Of a stretch of 64,000 nucleotides of DNA, positions 9,186 to 17,830 are shown piece by piece; the first letter of the stretch is position 1, and every line of letters starts with the position of its first letter. The stretch comes from Eubacterium sp. AF36-5BH (lineage in GTDB: Bacteria; Bacillota; Clostridia; Lachnospirales; Lachnospiraceae). The notes beneath the pieces were generated by a model, which did not search any database, had not been told where the DNA came from, and saw only the letters and a program-made list of their open reading frames with translations. A program made the position numbers and the translations under genes. The stretch is from the NCBI RefSeq assembly GCF_003460505.1, contig NZ_QTVG01000002.1, forward strand, positions 62,001 to 126,000, given 5' to 3'.

Positions 9186-10676
9186 ATGGGAAAGCCAACA
9201 GGATTTTTAGATTATGAAAGAGAAGAAGCTAAAGCAATTTCTCCGAAAGAAAGAATAAAAAACTTTAATGAATTCCATGAACCTCTATCTGTTGAAAAAC
9301 AGAAATGTCAGGCTGCAAGATGTATGGATTGTGGCGTGCCATTTTGTCAGAACGGACAGGTTATTGCAGGTATGGTATCAGGTTGTCCTCTAAACAACCT
9401 GGTTCCTGAATGGAATGATTTATTATATATGGGAAATATGGAGCAGGCATATAACAGACTTCATAAAACAAATAATTTTCCAGAATTTACATCACGTGTT
9501 TGTCCTGCACTTTGCGAAAAAGCATGTACATGTGGACTAAACGGTGATCCGGTTTCAGTAAGGGCAAATGAACATTTAATTATTGAAAATGCTTATGAAA
9601 AAGGATATGCAAAAGCAAAGGCACCGGCAGTCAGAACAGGAAAAACAGTAGCTGTTGTTGGTTCCGGACCATCAGGACTTGCAGTTGCAGATCAGTTAAA
9701 TAAAAGAGGTCATAGTGTTACTGTTTTTGAAAGAGATGACAGAATCGGCGGTCTTTTAATGTATGGTATTCCAAACATGAAATTAGAAAAGCATGTTATT
9801 GATAGAAAAATTGCCATTATGAAAGAATCAGGCGTTGAGTTTAAAACAGGTGTAAACGTAGGAAAAGATGTTAAAGCAAATGAGTTATTAAAGAAATACG
9901 ACAAGGTTGTATTAGCTTGTGGTTCAAGACATGCAAGAGACATTAAGGCACCGGGAAGAGATGCTAACGGAATTTATTTCGCAGTAGATTTCTTAACATC
10001 TACAACAAAGAGTCTTTTAAATAACAACGGCAAGTTGGTTGATGGAACTTATGTATCAGCAAAAGGAAAAGACGTTGTTGTTATCGGCGGTGGTGATACA
10101 GGTAATGACTGTGTAGGTACAAGTATTCGTCATGGAGCAAAGAGTGTACTTCAGTTAGAAATGATGCCAAAAGCACCAGATGAAAGATTAGAAAGTAATC
10201 CATGGCCTGAATGGCCACGTATCTGCAAAACAGATTACGGTCAGGAAGAAGCTATTGCAATGTTTGGACATGATCCTAGAGTTTATCAGACAACTGTAAA
10301 AGAGTTTGTTAAGGATAAAGCAGGCAATCTTAAGAAGCTTGTATTAGTCAAGTTAGAAGCTAAGAAGGACGCAAAAACAGGTCGTTTGAACATGGTTGAA
10401 ATAAAAGGCTCAGAATATGAGGTTGATTGCCAGTTAGTTCTTATTGCGGCAGGATTTCTTGGCAGCGAAGACTATGTTACTAAAGCATTTAAGGTTGAAA
10501 CTGATGGAAGAACAAATGTAAAAACAGAACCTGGTAAATATGCTACAAGTGCAGAAAATGTATTTACAGCAGGAGATGTTCATAGAGGACAGTCATTAGT
10601 AGTTTGGGCAATTAGAGAAGGAAGAGATTGTGCAAAAGAAGTTGACCAGGCACTGATGGGTTATAGTAATTTATAA
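9186..10676 (+). CDS. gltD: Glutamate synthase small subunit
   Basis: This is the 496-residue NADPH-oxidising partner of GltB. The N-terminal part has the cysteine clusters for [4Fe-4S] centres (CQAARCMDCGVPFC near residue 40, then GCPLNN and RVCPALCEKACTCG). Two Rossmann folds follow: GSGPSGLAVADQLNKRG for FAD (near 159) and GGGDTGNDCVG for NADPH (near 301). Electrons move from NADPH through FAD and Fe-S to FMN in GltB. It starts 12 bases after gltB behind AGGAGGATAAA, and a strong terminator closes the operon. Its length is normal for the family. Confidence 0.98.
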   Translation: MGKPTGFLDYEREEAKAISPKERIKNFNEFHEPLSVEKQKCQAARCMDCGVPFCQNGQVIAGMVSGCPLNNLVPEWNDLLYMGNMEQAYNRLHKTNNFPEFTSRVCPALCEKACTCGLNGDPVSVRANEHLIIENAYEKGYAKAKAPAVRTGKTVAVVGSGPSGLAVADQLNKRGHSVTVFERDDRIGGLLMYGIPNMKLEKHVIDRKIAIMKESGVEFKTGVNVGKDVKANELLKKYDKVVLACGSRHARDIKAPGRDANGIYFAVDFLTSTTKSLLNNNGKLVDGTYVSAKGKDVVVIGGGDTGNDCVGTSIRHGAKSVLQLEMMPKAPDERLESNPWPEWPRICKTDYGQEEAIAMFGHDPRVYQTTVKEFVKDKAGNLKKLVLVKLEAKKDAKTGRLNMVEIKGSEYEVDCQLVLIAAGFLGSEDYVTKAFKVETDGRTNVKTEPGKYATSAENVFTAGDVHRGQSLVVWAIREGRDCAKEVDQALMGYSNL

Positions 10677-10717
10677 TTAAAAGGATTGGAAACTTACAGT
10701 AAATGACATAATATTAT

Positions 10718-10760
10718 AGCTCCAAGGTATTTTAGTGTTTTAATGCCTTGGAGCTTTTTA
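10718..10760 (+). terminator. gltBD terminator
   Basis: A 14-bp stem (10718-10731 with 10742-10755, one G-U pair) is followed by TTTTT. It sits about 40 bases after the gltD stop. Confidence 0.9.
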
Positions 10761-10762
10761 TA

Positions 10763-10876
10763 CTTGAAAATGGAACTAGAAATCCATCATTGAAACTCTT
10801 GAAACGTCTTGCACATGGTATGGGAATACAATTAAAAATTGAATTTGTGCCGATACAAAAACAGTTAAGAAAATAG
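10763..10876 (+). pseudogene. Remnant of an HTH (HigA-like) antitoxin C-terminus
   Basis: An open frame of 37 codons ending in TAG reads LENGTRNPSLKLLKRLAHG and continues MGIQLKIEFVPIQKQLRK. This resembles the end of XRE-type HigA antitoxins (E.GTRNPSLKTLKRIA...G..L.I.F.P). There is no start codon, ribosome site or N-terminal half, and the gltBD terminator abuts its left edge. It is probably the residue of a lost toxin-antitoxin module. Confidence 0.65.
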
Positions 10877-10927
10877 TCTGTATAGTTGTTTTATGTCAGG
10901 CTTAGATAATATGATAAGATTATTAAA

Positions 10928-10964
10928 ACACAAAATGGGTTGTCAGCGACAACCCATTTTGTGT
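10928..10964 (-). terminator. Terminator of the xpt-pbuX operon
   Basis: A perfect 17-bp stem (10928-10944 with 10948-10964) has a 3-base loop. On the minus strand it is followed by a T-rich stretch, nine bases past the permease stop. Confidence 0.9.
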
Positions 10965-10973
10965 TTATTATAT

Positions 10974-12299
10974 CTATCTGTCTACTTCCATATTTTTTGG
11001 AAGAATTAAGTTAAGTACAATTGCCATTATAAATACAACAGCTACACAGTTTTCTGCAAATACTGTTTTAACAATTTGTGGGAAAATATTGAAAATCTCA
11101 GGAACCTGTGTAAATCCAAGTCCAACACTGAGAGACAAAGCTACAATAGTGATGTTTCTTTGAGAATATCCACATTTACCAAGCATCTGCATACCACTGA
11201 TTACAATATTACCAAACATCATAATAGTACAGCCACCTAGAACTGCATCAGGAAGTGTGGCAAGTATTGCACCGATAACAGGGAAAAATCCTGCTAAAAT
11301 CATAATAATTGCACCTGCGGCAATAGCAAAACGGTTTACAACTTTTGTCATTGCTACAAGACCAACGTTCTGACTAAATGATGTAATTGGAAGACATCCG
11401 AATAAAGATGAAATGGCACTGACAAAGCCGTCACAGCCAATAGAACCTGAAGTTTCTTTTGTAGTTGCATTTCTATCTAATGCTGATGATGCAAGAGCAC
11501 TTGTATCACCAATAGTTTCAGTTGCCGAAACCAAGAAAATAAGTGTTACTGAAATAATGGCATTCCAGTTAAATTCCATTTTAAAAGGCATAAAATGTGG
11601 TAGGGCAATAAATGAGCTTTCAGTAATAGCTGTAAAATCAATCATCCCCATACATGTTGCAACAATGTAACCAACAATTAATCCAAATAAAACAGATAAC
11701 TGTTTCCAAAAGCCTTTTGCAAATATGTTAAATAAGATACAAGCAAGTAAAGTAATGCATCCTAGAATCCAATGTTGTGCAGAACCAAAAGTTTCACTTC
11801 CACTTCCTCCACCAAATGATGAAGCACCAACAGATAAAAGTGAAAAACCAATGGCAGTAACTACGCTGGCAGCAACAACCGGAGTAATAAGCTTAATCCA
11901 ATATTTTGCAAAAAGTCCAAGAGTACCTTCAATGATACCACCAACTAAAACCGCACCCATTATGGCACCGTAGCCATACTTAGGTCCGATAAAACAAAAA
12001 ACAGATACGAATGTAAAACTAATTCCCATTACAATAGGAAGTCCTGAACCGATTTTCCAAACAGGGAAAAGCTGTATTAAAGTTCCAATACCTGCAATAA
12101 TCATGGCACATTGAATAAGCATTGCTGTTTGTGAAGCTTTAAGTCCACAGGCACCTGCTACAATTGAGATAGGTGCAATATTAGCTACAAACATTGCAAG
12201 AATGTGCTGAAGTCCAAAAGGAATCGCTGTTTTTACAGGAATCTTTCCATCAAGCTGGTAAAGATTTTCTGTGTTTCCAGATTGTTTTGTTTTGTTCAT
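10974..12299 (-). CDS. pbuX: NCS2 family purine (xanthine/uracil-type) permease
   Basis: This 441-residue membrane protein has about 12-14 helices. It carries the NCS2 signature Q-N-V-G (FSQNVGLVAMTKV) and the conserved S-A-T-E-T-I-G-D segment that lines the substrate site. The family imports nucleobases with protons. Being encoded just downstream of xpt makes xanthine or guanine the likely cargo, but uric acid or uracil cannot be excluded from sequence. CAGGAGAG precedes the ATG by ten bases. A 112-base gap to xpt contains no clear terminator, so both are probably co-transcribed. Confidence 0.93.
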   Translation of the reverse strand: MNKTKQSGNTENLYQLDGKIPVKTAIPFGLQHILAMFVANIAPISIVAGACGLKASQTAMLIQCAMIIAGIGTLIQLFPVWKIGSGLPIVMGISFTFVSVFCFIGPKYGYGAIMGAVLVGGIIEGTLGLFAKYWIKLITPVVAASVVTAIGFSLLSVGASSFGGGSGSETFGSAQHWILGCITLLACILFNIFAKGFWKQLSVLFGLIVGYIVATCMGMIDFTAITESSFIALPHFMPFKMEFNWNAIISVTLIFLVSATETIGDTSALASSALDRNATTKETSGSIGCDGFVSAISSLFGCLPITSFSQNVGLVAMTKVVNRFAIAAGAIIMILAGFFPVIGAILATLPDAVLGGCTIMMFGNIVISGMQMLGKCGYSQRNITIVALSLSVGLGFTQVPEIFNIFPQIVKTVFAENCVAVVFIMAIVLNLILPKNMEVDR

Positions 12300-12411
12300 A
12301 ATAAATATCTCTCCTGTATTTTATAGAAATTCCATAGTTTGTAACACTAATTTATACTAAAAATCAATGGAGTTTTTCATATGATTATTTGCGTTATTAT
12401 TTGCAAATAAA

Positions 12412-12993
12412 TTATTGTTCGCGAAATTCAATAGTTCCATTTTCTGCATCCATGTTGTCTACAATGGCAAGAGATTCCAGACGATAACCAAGATTTCTAA
12501 TCATACGGCCACCTGCCTGGAAGCCTTTTTCGATGGCAATGCCAATACCTTCAACAGTTCCACCAGCTTCACTGACAATAGAAATTAATCCCTGAAGAGC
12601 ACAACCATTAGCAAGGAAGTCATCAATAATAAGAATATGGTCATCTTCATTTAAAAATTTCTTTGAAACAATAACCTGATTCTTGCACTTATGTGTAAAT
12701 GATTCGACTTCGGCTACATACATATCACCGTCAATATTAATGCTCTTTGATTTTTTTGCAAAAACAACAGGCACATTAAAATATCTTGCAACAATACATG
12801 CAATACCAATACCAGATGATTCAATAGTTACGATTTTTGTAATGTTTGCATCAGCAAAACGATGTTTAAATTCAGCACCCATTTCTTCAAATAAATTAAT
12901 GTCCATCTGATGATTTAGGAAGCTGTCAACTTTTAATACATTGCCTTCTTTAACAATGCCGTCTTTTACAATTCTTTCTTCTAAAAAGTTCAT
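12412..12993 (-). CDS. xpt: Xanthine phosphoribosyltransferase
   Basis: This enzyme joins xanthine (or guanine) to PRPP to give XMP in purine salvage. I chose the ATG at 12993, giving 193 residues, because TTGGAGGA just upstream is the ribosome site and not coding. A longer TTG start at 13008 would swallow it. The protein begins [12 protein letters not shown], as Xpt proteins do. The PRPP loop is [11 protein letters not shown] (near residue 122). Unlike the classic Bacillus operon, no purine riboswitch core is visible between its start and the divergent gene at 13176. Confidence 0.95.
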   Translation of the reverse strand: MNFLEERIVKDGIVKEGNVLKVDSFLNHQMDINLFEEMGAEFKHRFADANITKIVTIESSGIGIACIVARYFNVPVVFAKKSKSINIDGDMYVAEVESFTHKCKNQVIVSKKFLNEDDHILIIDDFLANGCALQGLISIVSEAGGTVEGIGIAIEKGFQAGGRMIRNLGYRLESLAIVDNMDAENGTIEFREQ

Positions 12994-13108
12994 TGTGAAA
13001 TCCTCCAATTGTATATTTTTAATTCTTAAAAAGTTTTCATAAAGAATAGGGTATCAAATTTATGAATATATTACAATAGAAGAAAACATATAAATATAAA
13101 GAAAATTG

Positions 13109-13117
13109 TGTTATAAT
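13109..13117 (+). promoter_or_regulatory. Extended -10 promoter of the flavoprotein gene
   Basis: TGT-TATAAT (13109-13117) is a consensus extended -10 element, about 60 bases before the start at 13176. The -35 region is AT-rich without a good hexamer. Confidence 0.55.
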
Positions 13118-13175
13118 ACCAAAGGTTAAAAGATTAAGATTTAAAATTGGTATGTTTATTTTTTGGAGGAAATAT

Positions 13176-13796
13176 ATGAAGGTATTAATGTTTAACGGTA
13201 GTCCGAAAGCAAAAGGATGTACATATACAGCTTTGGAAGAAATGGCAAAGGTTTTAAATGAAGAAGGGGTAGAAACAGAAATCATGCATGTGGGTGCTCA
13301 TCCACAGGGAAGCTGCATGGGCTGTGGTGGATGTAGTAAGACCGGTGAGTGCGTGTACGGCGGCGAAGTTGTAGAGGCAGCAAAGAAATTAAAGGATGTT
13401 GACGCAGTAGTGTTTGGAAGCCCTGTGCATTATGCTTCAATTAGTGGAAACATGATGGGATTTATGCATAGACTTTCATGGAGTGCAGGAAAGGATTTGA
13501 AGTATAAACCGGCTGCAATGGTTGTAAGTGCAAGAAGAGCAGGTACAACAACAGCACTTGATGAGATGGTAAAGATACCTGAATTTTTCCATATGCCTTT
13601 AATCAATGGAAATTACTGGCCAATGGTTCATGGAAGTAATCCTGATGAAGTAAAACAGGATTTAGAAGGTCTTCAGATAGTTAGAAATATAGGCAGAAAC
13701 ATGGCTTGGATACTTAAATGTATTGAACTTGGAAAAGAAAACGGAATTGTTCATCCTGAACCTGAAGCACCGGTAAAAACTAACTTTATCAGATAA
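13176..13796 (+). CDS. Flavodoxin-fold NAD(P)H-dependent (iron-sulfur) flavoprotein
   Basis: The protein has 206 residues from the ATG at 13176, which has GGAGGA five bases upstream. An earlier in-frame ATG at 13152 lacks a ribosome site. The N-terminus MKVLMFNGSPKAKGCT is the FMN phosphate loop of the NADPH-dependent FMN reductase family. A cysteine group C-M-G-C-G-G-C-x5-C (near residues 49-60) resembles the compact motif of iron-sulfur flavoproteins. G-S-P-V-H-Y (near 87) contacts flavin. It probably moves electrons or reduces quinones or aromatics in the cytosol; the physiological substrate is unknown. It is a single gene between xpt (divergent) and lepB. Confidence 0.85.
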   Translation: MKVLMFNGSPKAKGCTYTALEEMAKVLNEEGVETEIMHVGAHPQGSCMGCGGCSKTGECVYGGEVVEAAKKLKDVDAVVFGSPVHYASISGNMMGFMHRLSWSAGKDLKYKPAAMVVSARRAGTTTALDEMVKIPEFFHMPLINGNYWPMVHGSNPDEVKQDLEGLQIVRNIGRNMAWILKCIELGKENGIVHPEPEAPVKTNFIR

Positions 13797-13833
13797 AACA
13801 CAGAATATTCACATTATTCTTACAAATCATTTA

Positions 13834-13862
13834 TTGCATAACGGAGTTGCTTCTATTATACT
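13834..13862 (+). promoter_or_regulatory. lepB promoter
   Basis: TTGCAT (13834-13839) and TATACT (13857-13862) are separated by 17 bases, just upstream of lepB. Confidence 0.7.
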
Positions 13863-13898
13863 AGAACGAGTGGTGAAAACCAAAAGAAAGGTATGAAC

Positions 13899-14726
13899 AT
13901 GAATAAAGACAATATTAACAATAATGAAATTACAGAAGAAAACAATTCTGTATACGATTCAAAAAACAATACAACTGAAAACAGTTCAGAAAATAATTTT
14001 GAAGAAGGTGAAGCTTTAGACAATACAGAAACATCTGGTGAAGAAACAGCCAAGTCCGAAGATTCAAGTAATCAAAATAAAGAGACCAAAAAGAAGGGTA
14101 AAAAAAATAAAAAGGATCAGCAGGAGTTTAGTCTTGTAAGAGAAATTTTAAGCTGGGTTAAAATTTTTGTAATTGCAGTGGTAATTGCTTTTGTTGTAAA
14201 CAACGTAATTATTATGAATGCAAATGTTCCATCAGGTTCCATGCTTAACACTATCCAGATTGGAGATAGAATGATAGGACTTAGAACTGCATATTGGTTC
14301 TCAGATCCACAGCGTGGTGACATTGTTATTTTTGAAAATCCTGATTTTAACGAAAACAGCCCAAGCGATGAAAAATACTATGTTAAACGAGTTATTGGTT
14401 TACCTGGTGATAAAGTGGTTATAAAGAATGCAAAGATTTATATAAACGACAGTAAAACACCTTTAGAGGAACCTTACTTACCTGAAGAGTGGACAGAAGT
14501 TAATGGATCAGACGAGCCATTAACATATAATGTTCCTGAAGACAGTTATTTTATGTTAGGTGATAACCGAAACAGATCAAGTGATGCAAGATATTGGACT
14601 AATACTTTTGTAAAGCGAGATGGCATAATTGCAAAAGCAGAGTTTAAATATTGGTCACAGGGAAAAGTTGATGTTGAAAAGTTTGAGCATGAAACATACT
14701 CAATTGATAATAAAAGCAGCAAATAA
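13899..14726 (+). CDS. lepB: Signal peptidase I
   Basis: This membrane serine protease removes signal peptides from secreted proteins. The protein has 275 residues from the ATG at 13899; AAAGG is too close to the ATG at 13893. An unusual hydrophilic head of about 80 residues, rich in Asn, Glu and Lys, precedes the single membrane segment (about 90-110). The catalytic Ser is in N-V-P-S-G-S-M, and the Lys general base in Y-V-K-R-V-I-G-L-P-G-D. The C-terminal signature G-D-N-R-N-R-S-S-D-A-R is intact. Secreted proteins encoded in this window (23468, 31180, 34814, 57362) are plausible substrates. Confidence 0.96.
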   Translation: MNKDNINNNEITEENNSVYDSKNNTTENSSENNFEEGEALDNTETSGEETAKSEDSSNQNKETKKKGKKNKKDQQEFSLVREILSWVKIFVIAVVIAFVVNNVIIMNANVPSGSMLNTIQIGDRMIGLRTAYWFSDPQRGDIVIFENPDFNENSPSDEKYYVKRVIGLPGDKVVIKNAKIYINDSKTPLEEPYLPEEWTEVNGSDEPLTYNVPEDSYFMLGDNRNRSSDARYWTNTFVKRDGIIAKAEFKYWSQGKVDVEKFEHETYSIDNKSSK

Positions 14727-14813
14727 GAATTAAAAAGTTAATAACTGACAGTAAAAAAAAATGACAGTGAAATAAAGATTATAGTAAAAATTCAGAACAG
14801 AAATTATAAAATA

Positions 14814-14913
14814 AAAAGCCTATAAAGTATGTGGCATGAACTGATATCCGAAAGGTTGGATTATAAAATCTAACTTATAGGGGGGTCACAAGCCGGTTAC
14901 TTTATAGGCTTTT
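14814..14913 (-). repeat. Long inverted repeat / stem-loop, terminator for the GNAT gene
   Basis: Two perfect 16-base arms (14814-14829 and 14898-14913) are complementary, and the pairing extends inward (14830-14834 with 14886-14890). They enclose about 68 bases with a G-run (14880-14885) and a small CCGAAAGG hairpin. On the minus strand the structure is followed by a T-rich stretch and contains the GNAT stop codon, so it probably ends that transcript. Its size and complex loop are unusual for a simple terminator. Confidence 0.7.
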
Positions 14914-15660
14914 ACTATAGGTTACAGATGTTTCCTTTTCTACAAATCCCATTTTTGTATAAAGTTTGTAAGCGGGTATGTTTCCTTTTTCCACATGTAA
15001 AACTACAAAGTGATAGTCTTTTGAAATTTTCCTGAAAACAAATGCGAGAAACTTGTAGCCATAGCCTTTGTTTTGAAAATTGTCATCAATGGCAACTTCC
15101 GATATGCAGGCACAATCAGGAAGAATTGAAGTAACAAGACAGCTTCCAATAGGAATATTATCATTATATAAATAAAAATATCCATCCTCATATTCGTAAT
15201 CTATATTTTCAATAGTGTTGTGATTTACAAAATCTTTTAAATCCAATTCCATTAATACATTAGAATTATTATATTGAAAAGCTAAAGTATTAATGTAATT
15301 TTTTCCAAAAATATTGTTTGGATGAATGCTTGTTTCCACATAGAAGTTTATGTAATCTTCCTGAAATTCCATAAAAAGATTTCTACCAAGATGCCCACCA
15401 CGATATTTAGGCATAACAAACATACAGATTTCACAATGGGAATCATCTATTACAAAAACAGAAAGAAAGCCAACAATTTTTTCGTTAAAAGTTCCATAGT
15501 ATAATCGTGGAAGATTTTTACATATTGAAAAGTCGTCTTCCAAAAAAAATTCATATTGAAGATTATCCACAGTGGAACAGATTTTGTGAATATTTTTGCA
15601 GTTTTTTATTAATCCTAATGTAAAAGCACTGGTTCTGTTTATAACATAATCAGGGTTCAT
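14902..15660 (-). CDS. Tandem-GNAT N-acetyltransferase
   Basis: This 252-residue protein has two GNAT-like halves. The first (about 40-115) shows the acetyl-CoA loop pattern M-P-K-Y-R-G-G-H-L-G-R-N. The second (about 130-245) is more canonical, with D-D-N-F-Q-N-K-G-Y-G and the late Y-x-L-Y-x-K-x-G-F segment. GNAT enzymes move acetyl from acetyl-CoA to amines; the acceptor here is unknown. GAGGTG precedes the ATG. The gene is divergent from nfo, and its stop lies within the stem-loop at 14814-14913. Confidence 0.85.
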   Translation of the reverse strand: MNPDYVINRTSAFTLGLIKNCKNIHKICSTVDNLQYEFFLEDDFSICKNLPRLYYGTFNEKIVGFLSVFVIDDSHCEICMFVMPKYRGGHLGRNLFMEFQEDYINFYVETSIHPNNIFGKNYINTLAFQYNNSNVLMELDLKDFVNHNTIENIDYEYEDGYFYLYNDNIPIGSCLVTSILPDCACISEVAIDDNFQNKGYGYKFLAFVFRKISKDYHFVVLHVEKGNIPAYKLYTKMGFVEKETSVTYSKSL

Positions 15661-15775
15661 TGTTTCACCTCATTTCTAACAGAAAAAGTTATTTAAAATA
15701 ATTTAATCACTGTTGCCATAAAGAAAATGTTCGTTTTTTATTATAACAAACCTAATAGAAAAAATACACTATCTG

Positions 15776-15784
15776 TGCTATATT
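15776..15784 (+). promoter_or_regulatory. nfo promoter (extended -10)
   Basis: TGC-TATATT (15776-15784) forms an extended -10, about 50 bases before the nfo start. No convincing -35 hexamer is present. Confidence 0.45.
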
Positions 15785-15832
15785 AAAAAAGCGTCTGTAT
15801 GTAAAAAATGTACGGCGGGAAAGGATAGAAAT

Positions 15833-16738
15833 ATGTTAAAAATAGGTTCTCATGTAAAAATGAGTGGAAAAGACATGCTTTTAGGTTCAGCAAAAGAAGC
15901 TAAGACTTACGGTGCGAATGTATTTATGGCATACACAGGAGCACCACAGAACACAAGAAGAAAAGACATAAGCGAATTAAATATAGATAAGGCATGGGAG
16001 TACATGAAGGAAAATGATATAGAAGAAATCATAATTCATGCACCATATATTATTAATTTAGGAAATACGATAAAACCTGAAACTTTTGAGATAGCAGAAA
16101 CTTTTCTTGGCACAGAATTAGAAAGAAGCAGTGCAATGGGAAGTAAAGTTATGGTTTTACATCCGGGATCTCACGTTGGTGCAGGCGTGGATGTAGGCAT
16201 CAACCAGATTATAAAAGGATTAAATAATGTGTTAACAAAGGACACAGATGTATATGTGGCACTTGAAACAATGGCTGGAAAAGGCAGTGAGATTGGAAGA
16301 AATTTTGAGGAACTTGCAAGAATTTACGATGGAGTAAAATACAATGACAAGTTAAGAGTTTGTTTTGACACATGCCATGTAAATGACAGCGGGTATGACT
16401 TAGTTAATGATTTAAGCGGTACTTTTACACAGTTTGACAAAATAATAGGTGCTGACCAAATTGCTGTTTTCCACATTAATGACAGTAAAAATCCATGTGG
16501 TGCCGGAAAAGACAGACACGAAAATATTGGTTTTGGAAACATTGGCTATGATACTTTAAGAGAAATTATATATATGAAGGATTTTGAAAATGTGCCTAAA
16601 ATATTAGAGACACCTTACGTCAAAGATCCTGAAAACTCAAAGAAATCATACGCCCCTTACGGTTATGAGATTGCCATGATTAAAGAAGGAAAATTCAATC
16701 CCAACTTACAAAATATTATTTTGGAAAACAGCAAGTAG
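15833..16738 (+). CDS. nfo: Deoxyribonuclease IV (endonuclease IV, AP endonuclease)
   Basis: This 301-residue TIM-barrel enzyme cuts DNA 5' of abasic sites in base-excision repair. The start [15 protein letters not shown] is the family opening. Metal-ligand motifs are V-L-H-P-G-S-H (near residue 105), A-L-E-T-M-A-G-K-G (near 144), C-F-D-T-C-H (near 180) and F-H-I-N-D-S-K (near 215). Three Zn ions are expected. AAAGGA precedes the ATG. The AEC transporter follows after 16 bases, possibly co-transcribed. exonuclease III at 21734 is a second AP endonuclease in the window. Confidence 0.97.
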   Translation: MLKIGSHVKMSGKDMLLGSAKEAKTYGANVFMAYTGAPQNTRRKDISELNIDKAWEYMKENDIEEIIIHAPYIINLGNTIKPETFEIAETFLGTELERSSAMGSKVMVLHPGSHVGAGVDVGINQIIKGLNNVLTKDTDVYVALETMAGKGSEIGRNFEELARIYDGVKYNDKLRVCFDTCHVNDSGYDLVNDLSGTFTQFDKIIGADQIAVFHINDSKNPCGAGKDRHENIGFGNIGYDTLREIIYMKDFENVPKILETPYVKDPENSKKSYAPYGYEIAMIKEGKFNPNLQNIILENSK

Positions 16739-16754
16739 AAAAGAGATGACATAA

Positions 16755-17702
16755 ATGGATAATTTAATTTATAGTTTAAACGCAACAGTTCCTGTTTTTG
16801 TAGTTATTGTTGCAGGTTACATATTTAAGAAAATAGGTTGGATAAATGATGGCTTCATTAAAGCATCAAACAAATTAACATTTACGGTAACATTACCACT
16901 TTTGTTGATTCAGGACATGATGAATAATGATTTCCTAAAAAAGTTTGATTTAACATACGTTTTGTTTTGCTTTTTTGTTACGTTGCTATGTTGTATAGGA
17001 ACAACTATTGTTACCAAGATAGTAATGAAGGACAAAAGCATAATTGCAGAATTTGTACAGGCATCTTATAGAAGTAGTGCAGCAGTTTTAGGAGCAGCTT
17101 TTATTTTAAATATTTATGGAGACGCAGGAATGTTACCGTTAATGATAATCGGAGCAGTGCCTCTTTATAATGTGTATGCGGTTATAATTCTTACTGTTGA
17201 GTGTCCTGAAAAGGGAGCAAAACAGGAGAAAACATTAGCAAAAACATTAAAGGGAATAGCTACAAATCCAATTATTTTAGGTATTGTAATAGGTGTTATT
17301 TTTTCAGCGTTAAAAATAAAATTTCCACCAATGCTTGATAACACAGTAAACAACTTTGCAAAAATCACAACACCTTTGGCGCTTTTAGCCATCGGTGGTA
17401 GTTTCGAATTTGGAAAAGCAATAGAGAGAATGAAACCGGCAGTAATTGCCACAGCTTTAAAATTAGTTGGCTGGCCATTAATATTCCTTCCAATTGCCAT
17501 AAAAATGGGCTTTAGAAACGATGAATTAATGGCACTTGTAATTATGCTAGGCTCACCAACAACACCAAGTTGCTATGTAATGGCTAAGAGCATGAGGTCA
17601 GAAGGAACATTAACAAGTAGCGTAATTGTTCTTACAACTTTATTCTCAGCATTTTCAATAACAGGCATAATTTTTGTTTTAAGAAGTTTGGGATATTTGT
17701 AG
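16755..17702 (+). CDS. AEC (auxin efflux carrier) family transporter
   Basis: This 315-residue protein has about ten membrane helices and the two-fold repeat of the AEC family. It opens VPVFVVIVAGYIFKKIGW and has a conserved late segment G-S-P-T-T-P-S-C-Y-V-M-A (near residue 275), typical of bacterial members linked to malate or malonate transport. Direction and substrate are not fixed by sequence. It follows nfo by 16 bases with a weak ribosome site. Its stop codon falls within an imperfect tandem repeat (17684-17819). Confidence 0.9.
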   Translation: MDNLIYSLNATVPVFVVIVAGYIFKKIGWINDGFIKASNKLTFTVTLPLLLIQDMMNNDFLKKFDLTYVLFCFFVTLLCCIGTTIVTKIVMKDKSIIAEFVQASYRSSAAVLGAAFILNIYGDAGMLPLMIIGAVPLYNVYAVIILTVECPEKGAKQEKTLAKTLKGIATNPIILGIVIGVIFSALKIKFPPMLDNTVNNFAKITTPLALLAIGGSFEFGKAIERMKPAVIATALKLVGWPLIFLPIAIKMGFRNDELMALVIMLGSPTTPSCYVMAKSMRSEGTLTSSVIVLTTLFSAFSITGIIFVLRSLGYL

Positions 17703-17819
17703 AAATTAGTGATATTAATGAAAGCTTAGAATGTTTGTAGAAGTTTGTACATTAATGGAAGTTTGGGATATTTGTAGAAGTTTATGACATTAATGAAAAA
17801 TTGGGATATTTATAAAGGA
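17684..17819 (+). repeat. Imperfect ~38-base tandem repeat across the AEC stop codon
   Basis: Units at 17684-17722, 17723-17758 and 17759-17797, plus a partial unit at 17798-17819, share GGATATTTGTAGAAGTTT and ACATTAATGA. The first unit includes the last codons of the AEC gene, so the array arose by duplication of its 3' end. Confidence 0.8.
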
Positions 17820-17830
17820 AAGAGTGTAAT

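Noticed and set aside
12994-13175. Possible guanine riboswitch before xpt
   Set aside because: I looked for the conserved purine-riboswitch core on the minus strand and did not find it.
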